Shown here piece by piece: positions 34,954 through 39,563 of a stretch of 39,563 nucleotides of DNA (positions are counted from its first letter, which is position 1; every line of letters begins with the position of its first letter). The DNA comes from an uncultured Atopostipes sp. (GTDB taxonomy: Bacteria; Bacillota; Bacilli; Lactobacillales; Carnobacteriaceae_A). Location of the stretch: assembly GCA_910588235.1 (NCBI GenBank), contig CAJUOQ010000022.1, forward strand, positions 1-39,563. Direction: 5' to 3'. The position numbers and the translations under genes were made by a program. The notes beneath the pieces are model-generated. The model worked only from the letters and a program-made list of their open reading frames with translations, was not told the origin of the DNA and did no database searches.

Positions 34954-35266
34954 AACGTTTCAGCACCTCCTTCACAATATAGTCAGATAGTTCGTGCTTT
35001 TTCTGAGAGTATGTAGCTTCATACTCTTTAGCCACATTTTCGACAGCTTCTTTATTTTCTTGAATTTTATTTTGTAAACTTTCAACAAAAGCTTGTTGCT
35101 TTTCTTCTTTAAATGCCTGAATATCTTCTTCAAGTTCATTATTTATTTGATTGATCGCTTCTTCTTTTTCAGCTTCAATTTCTGCAACTTTTTTGTCAGC
35201 ATTTTCTCGAATCTGAGCAACCGTATTTTCTGCTTCTTGCACATGACTAATGGCTTCTTTTGTCAT
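34943..35266 (-). CDS. ntpF: V-type ATPase peripheral stalk subunit (NtpF, G/H type)
   Basis: First gene of the operon. The 107-residue protein is one long charged helix with almost no hydrophobic core (KEAISHVQEAENTVAQI, then Glu/Lys-rich to residue 80), ending in VKEVLKRYGN. This is the coiled-coil partner of NtpE in the peripheral stalk. Its ribosome site GAAGAGGTG follows directly on the T run of the leader terminator. Confidence 0.88.
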   Translation of the reverse strand: MTKEAISHVQEAENTVAQIRENADKKVAEIEAEKEEAINQINNELEEDIQAFKEEKQQAFVESLQNKIQENKEAVENVAKEYEATYSQKKHELSDYIVKEVLKRYGN

Positions 35267-35284
35267 ATTGATTCACCTCTTCCT

Positions 35285-35355
35285 AAAAAAAGACATAGCT
35301 TTTAAGTCTCCTTTCGTCGATTACACGACAAAAGGAAAGGCTTAGAATCTATGTC
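35285..35355 (-). terminator. Leader terminator (attenuator) in front of the V-ATPase operon
   Basis: On the transcript, GACATAG (35355-35349) pairs with CTATGTC (35298-35292); inside, TAAG pairs with CTTA, CCTTTC with GAAAGG, and GTCG with CGAC around a TGTAAT loop. Seven T (35291-35285) follow at once. The T run ends only 18 bases before the ntpF start codon. There is no room for a promoter in between, and the next gene upstream points the other way, so ntp transcripts have to cross this element. A possible extended -10 (TGTGATAAA, 35429-35421) would give a leader of about 150 bases, with another small hairpin (AGCGAT with ATCGTT, about 35402-35380). Confidence 0.75.
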
Positions 35356-35420
35356 CCATCACCATATTCTTAATTTTAAAACGATCTTCATTTTCATCGC
35401 TCTTTTTTGCACTTACTTAG

Positions 35421-35429
35421 TTTATCACA
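35421..35429 (-). promoter_or_regulatory. Possible extended -10 of the ntp promoter
   Basis: The minus strand reads TGTGATAAA, a TG-N-TATAAT-like element; no good -35 box is seen 16-18 bases upstream. A second candidate, TATAAT on the minus strand near 35471-35476, also lacks a clear -35. Confidence 0.3.
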
Positions 35430-35554
35430 TTTCAGGCTTGTTTTCTAGGGATTCCTCTGAATCCATCCATTATAAATGAACAATTTATGGTTATTTCAGT
35501 TTTCATTCGCCTTTTTGACAGCGATTTTTCTCTTCTGGATTTTAGAATATTTCG

Positions 35555-35583
35555 TTGACATCCGAATGTGCGTTCGGTATAAT
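35555..35583 (+). promoter_or_regulatory. Perfect consensus promoter of the YolD-like gene
   Basis: TTGACA (35555-35560), a 17-base spacer, then TATAAT (35578-35583): both boxes match the sigma-A consensus fully. Such a promoter should be very strong unless repressed, and a LexA-like box fills the spacer. Confidence 0.92.
35563..35576 (+). promoter_or_regulatory. LexA (SOS) box inside the promoter spacer
   Basis: CGAAT-GTGC-GTTCG matches the Gram-positive LexA box CGAAC-N4-GTTCG at nine of the ten fixed positions, and the middle bases also follow the RNRY preference. Lying between -35 and -10, a bound LexA would block RNA polymerase. Confidence 0.75.
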
Positions 35584-35590
35584 TCAATTA

Positions 35591-35604
35591 CAAACAAACG
35601 TTCG
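35591..35604 (+). promoter_or_regulatory. Second LexA-like box, just before the ribosome site
   Basis: CAAAC-AAAC-GTTCG also has nine of the ten fixed bases of CGAAC-N4-GTTCG, centred 28 bases downstream of the first box. Its last G begins the GGAGG of the gene. Confidence 0.6.
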
Positions 35605-35616
35605 GAGGATGAAAAC

Positions 35617-35937
35617 ATGGAAAGAGTTACGGAACCTAAAAATTCTATTTTTGCAAGTTTAAAAGATAGTTATGAAGTCGTTCGCAATCGTCCAAATTTT
35701 AAAACCTACCCGCAGATGCCTCTCAAACAAGTGGAGCATTATATCAAACAAGCCGCTCGTAAAGAAAAAACGGTTGCGGTCCAATTAAATCCCGCAGGAT
35801 ATAATAAACAAATCACGGAAGTGACTGGTAAAATTTCCTTGTCGCCTACCTCTAGCCAAATTATCTTAGCAACGGTTGACAAATTAGTGATTCATTTAAT
35901 TCAACCTCAGTATATCCGTCATTTACGTCTTTTTTAA
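35617..35937 (+). CDS. YolD-like family protein, SOS-regulated, orphan
   Basis: A 106-residue protein. The pattern resembles the YolD-like family: a helix around PLKQVEHYIKQAARKEKTVAVQL, then a small beta domain (TGKISLSPTSSQIILATVDK) ending in IRHLRLF. Family members usually sit next to a Y-family DNA polymerase of the UvrX/YqjW type and are DNA-damage induced; none is present here. The ATG at 35617 has GGAGG 8 bases upstream. A longer in-frame reading from 35476 would place the promoter inside the gene. Transcription is very probably controlled by LexA. Function of the family is not firmly known; the assignment is moderate and rests on pattern plus SOS boxes. Confidence 0.6.
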   Translation: MERVTEPKNSIFASLKDSYEVVRNRPNFKTYPQMPLKQVEHYIKQAARKEKTVAVQLNPAGYNKQITEVTGKISLSPTSSQIILATVDKLVIHLIQPQYIRHLRLF

Positions 35938-36011
35938 TCTTCCCTTTACTTTTATTACTATACAGGATAGATGTGAATATTCTTTTAAAATAATTATAAA
36001 TTTATATAAAA

Positions 36012-36062
36012 AAAGCGTTCCTGATAGCTGACATAAAACACTATCAAGAGCGCTCTCTTTTT
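36012..36062. terminator. Bidirectional terminator between the YolD-like gene and cls
   Basis: AGCG with CGCT and TGATAG with CTATCA form the stem; the plus strand ends in a run of nine T and the minus strand in seven T. It serves both converging genes and touches the cls stop codon. Confidence 0.88.
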
Positions 36063-37526
36063 TTATAGGATAGGTGACAATAAACGACTAAACTGTTGCT
36101 TAAATCGATCCCATAAAGAATAAGTATCGACAATTTCTGGGGTTAGAAGATAAGAGTCCTCAACATCTTCCATAAAGTATTGAATCTGTTCGCGCGCTAA
36201 CTCTTGATCATAGACAAAAGCATTCACTTCAAAGTTCAAGCGAAAACTACGAATATCAAAATTAGCCGTACCGACTGAAAAAATTTCCTCATCCACCACA
36301 ATCGTTTTAGCATGGAGGAAACCTTTATCGTAAATATAAATTTCCGCTCCCATATTCATCAATTCTTCTACATAACTTAAAGTCGCTTGATAAATAAACG
36401 GATGGTCTGGTTTATTTGGAATCATTAACTTAATTTTTATCCCTGATAAAAGCGCAATTTGAATGGTTTCTCTTAGCGCATCATCTGGAATGAAATAAGG
36501 GGTTTGAATATAGATCGAATCTTTGGCTAAATTAATCATTTTAATAAATCCTTTTTTAATTGCTTCTTCTTCCGTATCAGGGCCACTGGAAACGATTTGC
36601 ACCTCTTTGTCCCCTTGAGGTTTTATCATCGGAAAGTAAAACGACTCATAAGCAATTAAGTCGGAACGCTTGGAAGCATTCCAATCAATAATAAAACGAG
36701 CTTGCAGCTGGTGGACTGCACTGCCTGTAATCCGCAAGTGGGTATCTCGCCAATAGCCCATTTTTTCATATTTCCCTAAATAATCATCGCCGATATTAAA
36801 GCCGCCCGTATATCCAATTTTTCCATCGATCACAGCGATTTTACGGTGGTTTCTATAATTCAAACGAATATTCAACAAATGAAATTTCGCGCCAAAGGAA
36901 GCTTCTGTTTGCCCTCCATAAGATTCGATCTTTTTAAAGAGTGATCGCTTTAATGTTCGAGCACCTACTGGGTCGTATAAGACTTTAACTTTAACGCCTT
37001 GCCGTGCTCGTTCTTCCAGTGCGTCCACTACTTTTTGGCCTAATTGATCGCCACGGAAAATGTAGTAACCAATATGTATATGATGTTCGGCTTGGCTAAT
37101 ATCCTGAAGTAAGCGTTGGAATTTATCATGACCATCTGTAAAAAACTCGACGGCATTATCGGAAGCTAATGGAGGTTGTTCAATCTGCATCAGCATGCGA
37201 GCGACTTCGTATCTTCTATTTTTAGGATCGTGAAAATCGAGTCGTTCCATCTGTTCGAGTTGCTCTTTGGCAATCATGGATTGTGCTTGTAAATATTCAG
37301 GCAAGCCAACTTTGGCTTGCTCTCGTAAATTAAAAATATCTTCTCTGGAAATTTTTCGTCCTAAAAATAAATAGATAATAAGTCCAAAACCAGGAAAAAC
37401 AATTAATACGAGTAACCACGCCCATATCGCAGCAATATCTCTATTTCTATCCGCAAACACCGTAATGATAGAAATTAATGTATTAATAATAATAAATACA
37501 ATAAAAGCTATCCAAAAATAACTCAA
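36063..37526 (-). CDS. cls: Cardiolipin synthase (TTG start)
   Basis: Joins two phosphatidylglycerol molecules to cardiolipin and glycerol at the membrane. Two N-terminal membrane helices (about 4-24 and 32-55) precede two phospholipase D domains, each with the HKD motif: H227, K229, D234 (NHRKIAVIDG) and H405, K407, D412 (HAKTIVVDEE). 487 residues, normal for the ClsA type. The start is TTG with AGAGGTG upstream. Transcribed alone, between the rnjB terminator and a shared terminator. Confidence 0.95.
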   Translation of the reverse strand: MSYFWIAFIVFIIINTLISIITVFADRNRDIAAIWAWLLVLIVFPGFGLIIYLFLGRKISREDIFNLREQAKVGLPEYLQAQSMIAKEQLEQMERLDFHDPKNRRYEVARMLMQIEQPPLASDNAVEFFTDGHDKFQRLLQDISQAEHHIHIGYYIFRGDQLGQKVVDALEERARQGVKVKVLYDPVGARTLKRSLFKKIESYGGQTEASFGAKFHLLNIRLNYRNHRKIAVIDGKIGYTGGFNIGDDYLGKYEKMGYWRDTHLRITGSAVHQLQARFIIDWNASKRSDLIAYESFYFPMIKPQGDKEVQIVSSGPDTEEEAIKKGFIKMINLAKDSIYIQTPYFIPDDALRETIQIALLSGIKIKLMIPNKPDHPFIYQATLSYVEELMNMGAEIYIYDKGFLHAKTIVVDEEIFSVGTANFDIRSFRLNFEVNAFVYDQELAREQIQYFMEDVEDSYLLTPEIVDTYSLWDRFKQQFSRLLSPIL

Positions 37527-37600
37527 TATTTTTCACCTCTTTCCGAAAAATATCCACTAAAACAAGCAAAAGTTCCAGAGATATTCCTCATTATTTTACA

Positions 37601-37636
37601 TAAAAATGTCCCCTTCTCTATTACAGAAAAGGGGAC
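37601..37636 (-). terminator. Intrinsic terminator of rnjB
   Basis: GTCCCCTT (37608-37615) and AAGGGGAC (37629-37636) form the stem; the transcript then reads ATTTTTA. It lies 15 bases after the rnjB stop. Confidence 0.85.
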
Positions 37637-37650
37637 GACTTTAGTTTTGA

Positions 37651-39324
37651 CTACCGACGTCTTTGATTGACTTCCATAATAACCGGTAGGATAATTGGTC
37701 TCCTTTTAGTTTCTTTAAACAAGAATGAACCTAATTCATCTCTGACATTGGATTTCAATGTACTCCATTCAAAACTTTTATCTTGGATCGTCTCTTTAAC
37801 AACTTTTTTGACGATTTCATTTCCTCGTTCGATTAAATCTTGACTTTCTTTTGCGAAAACAAAACCACGAGTCACGGTATAAGGACCAGAAACAAGTTGT
37901 TTTTTCTGACGATTAATTGTACAGACGGAAATAAAGATTCCATCATCTGCTAATATTCGTCGGTCTCTTAAAACAATATTTCCCACGTCGCCAATGCCAA
38001 TGCCATCCACTAAGGTGTTATCAGCAGGTACTTGCCCACTTTGGCGCATTTGGCCATCTTCATATTGGACCACATCTCCATTACTTAAAATAAAGATGTC
38101 GCGGTAAGGAATACCCGTCTGATGAGCAAGATCACTATGAGCGGCTAGCATACGGTATTCGCCTTGTACAGGAATAAAGTATTTAGGATCGAGTAAGTTA
38201 ATCATCCACTGTAAGTCAATCGGAGTTCCATGACCTGAAGCTTTCAAGCTATCCGTGATTGATTTAACTTTTCCACCCGCACGATAAACTTGGTTTTCTG
38301 TATTGGCAACAGCGACTTCCATTGAAGAAGAAGGACTGGTGACAATATAAACTAAGTCATCTTTTTTAATATTGACTTGATTGTGCAAACCGCGCGCCAT
38401 ATCGTCTAGTGTCGAGATCGGCTCACCCGCACTCCCTGTTTCTAAGATCAAGATCTCATCGTCTTCGTAATCATCGATCTTTTCAATCGGTACAAATAAA
38501 TCTTCATCCGCTAGGGATAATTTGTTTAAGTCTAGCGCGATTTCCATGATCTTCTCCACATTACGGCCGGTGATAAATACTTTTCGATTAAAGCGTGCCG
38601 CAGCATTTAACACTTGCTGAATCCGCAAGATATTGCTGGCGACGGCTACCACGATAATACGGCTCTTTGTTTTTTGGACCGTATCAAAGACTTCTTTCTC
38701 AATCTCCGATTCGGATACATTCTCCGTCACACTCTCAGCTTCCATCGAATCACTTAAAAGAGCAAGGACTCCTTCGCGTCCGATTTCACTGATTTGTCGA
38801 TAATCTGTTTTATAGTCACCGCTTGCTGTTTGGTCGAATTTGAAGTTTCCGGTATAGACAATATTCCCTTCGTCTGTATGCACCGCAATCCCCATTGAAT
38901 CAGGGATCGTATGGGTCGTACGGAAAAAGCGAACAATCGTCCCGTTAAAATCAATTTCTACTTCTTCATCGATCGCGTGATAATCATCAAATTGAATATC
39001 GAGACCGGACTCTTCGACTAACCATTTTGCTAATTCAATCGTTAATTCAGAGCCAAAGACCGGTACATTAAATTTATCTAAAAAGTAAGGTAAAGCACCA
39101 ATCGCATCATCATGTCCGTGTGTTAAAAACACACCGGCTATTTTATCTTTATTTTCCTCTAAATAGGTGAAGTCGGGAATTATTGCATCAATCCCGAACA
39201 ATTGTCCTTCAGGAAATGCAAGGCCACAATCTAATACAAATATGGCGTCATCTAATTCGATCACGTACATATTTTTCGCATTCTCGCGCACCCCACCAAG
39301 AGGGATTATTTTTATATTACTCAA
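37651..39324 (-). CDS. rnjB: Ribonuclease J2, degenerate active site (TTG start)
   Basis: Metallo-beta-lactamase/beta-CASP ribonuclease that partners RNase J1 in mRNA decay and processing. The first metal motif reads HGHDDA (69-74), where J1 has HGHEDH: the last His is Ala74. TGN at 158-160 replaces TGD, and PVQGEYRM has Gln387 where J1 has His. H138 and SGHG (363-366) remain. Loss of several metal ligands, together with the segment DAIGALPYFL, marks it as J2 rather than J1. 557 residues; start TTG with AGGTGG upstream. J2 probably acts mainly as a structural or RNA-binding partner (inference from the residues). Confidence 0.9.
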   Translation of the reverse strand: MSNIKIIPLGGVRENAKNMYVIELDDAIFVLDCGLAFPEGQLFGIDAIIPDFTYLEENKDKIAGVFLTHGHDDAIGALPYFLDKFNVPVFGSELTIELAKWLVEESGLDIQFDDYHAIDEEVEIDFNGTIVRFFRTTHTIPDSMGIAVHTDEGNIVYTGNFKFDQTASGDYKTDYRQISEIGREGVLALLSDSMEAESVTENVSESEIEKEVFDTVQKTKSRIIVVAVASNILRIQQVLNAAARFNRKVFITGRNVEKIMEIALDLNKLSLADEDLFVPIEKIDDYEDDEILILETGSAGEPISTLDDMARGLHNQVNIKKDDLVYIVTSPSSSMEVAVANTENQVYRAGGKVKSITDSLKASGHGTPIDLQWMINLLDPKYFIPVQGEYRMLAAHSDLAHQTGIPYRDIFILSNGDVVQYEDGQMRQSGQVPADNTLVDGIGIGDVGNIVLRDRRILADDGIFISVCTINRQKKQLVSGPYTVTRGFVFAKESQDLIERGNEIVKKVVKETIQDKSFEWSTLKSNVRDELGSFLFKETKRRPIILPVIMEVNQRRR

Positions 39325-39381
39325 TCAAAACCACCTTCTATATTTCTTAATTCTTTAATAACGTTCAATATATCGAAGTTA

Positions 39382-39410
39382 AGTATAGCACATTTCTATC
39401 TATTTATGAA
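39382..39410 (-). promoter_or_regulatory. Likely rnjB promoter
   Basis: TTCATA (39410-39405) and TATACT (39387-39382) are 17 bases apart on the minus strand, about 55 bases before the rnjB start. Nothing else clear is seen in 39411-39512. Confidence 0.5.
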
Positions 39411-39512
39411 ATGCCATTCCTCGCTATTTTGAACCAACCTTTATAATTCTTCTATTTTTGCCATGCTGCTTTCGTACGTTTCATTTTTTAAGGCAACGAC
39501 TCACTGAAATTT

Positions 39513-39563
39513 GGCTCTATAATTTATGGTGTTGATGGATCTTTCAGATTCATTGACACCATT
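39513..39563. mobile_element. Possible end of an ISL3-type insertion sequence at the window edge
   Basis: From 39513 the sequence reads GGCTCTATAATTTATGG, then GTTGATGGATC and CATTGACACCATT. This resembles, from memory, terminal sequences of ISL3-family elements of lactic acid bacteria. No transposase is inside the window, so the call is tentative. Confidence 0.3.

Noticed and set aside
35476..35616. In-frame upstream extension of the YolD-like gene that would add a hydrophobic, membrane-like N-terminus.
   Set aside because: The perfect promoter (35555-35583), both LexA-like boxes and the ribosome site (GGAGG, 35604-35608) fall inside this extension; the ATG at 35617 is the consistent start.

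Overview
The window is chromosomal DNA of a low-GC Gram-positive bacterium of the order Lactobacillales. The evidence is an opp operon in the oppDFBCA order, a Na+-type V-ATPase operon in the Enterococcus ntp order, no sporulation genes, and Shine-Dalgarno sites of the AGGAGG type. Strongly acidic extracellular regions (OppA linker, tail of the PASTA kinase) together with the Na+ V-ATPase suggest a salt- or alkali-tolerant member of the Carnobacteriaceae (Alkalibacterium or Marinilactibacillus type). That placement is inference.

Layout. Positions 1-50 are the 5' end of a group II intron, most of which lies outside the window, sitting directly behind the opp terminator. 117-6119 is the oligopeptide importer operon with a structured leader. 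6166-11899 is a lipid/DNA repair block: acpP, plsX, recG, fakA and an Asp23-family gene. 11900-13996 is a divergent intergenic region that holds an array of 41-bp tandem repeats split by an intact IS256-family element. 13997-26394 is the conserved Firmicutes housekeeping cluster: rpmB, then on the other strand gmk-rpoZ-coaBC-priA-fmt-rsmB-stp-stk-rsgA-rpe-thiN. 26666-35266 is a nine-gene V-type ATPase operon whose leader carries an intrinsic terminator. 35555-35937 is a single SOS-type gene (YolD-like) with a consensus promoter and two LexA-like boxes. 36063-39324 holds cls (cardiolipin synthase) and a ribonuclease J2 gene with a degenerate active site. The last ~50 bases may be the edge of an ISL3-type element.

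Nearly every gene is on the minus strand; only rpmB and the YolD-like gene are on the plus strand. Most of the coding content is ordinary core genome. No tRNA, rRNA, CRISPR array or prophage was seen. The parts that deserve attention are non-coding: a pseudoknot-like leader in front of oppD, an attenuator that every ntp transcript must pass, a hairpin-forming 41-bp repeat array between two divergent promoters, the SOS-controlled orphan gene, and a group IIC-type intron placed on a terminator.

Functional picture. OppDFBCA imports peptides. PlsX, AcpP, FakA and Cls feed acyl-phosphate, acyl carrier and cardiolipin steps of membrane lipid synthesis. Gmk, RpoZ, CoaBC, PriA, Fmt, RsmB, RsgA, Rpe, ThiN and L28 serve nucleotide, cofactor, replication-restart and ribosome functions. 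The Stp/Stk pair senses cell-wall fragments and controls growth. The V-ATPase pumps (or uses) Na+.
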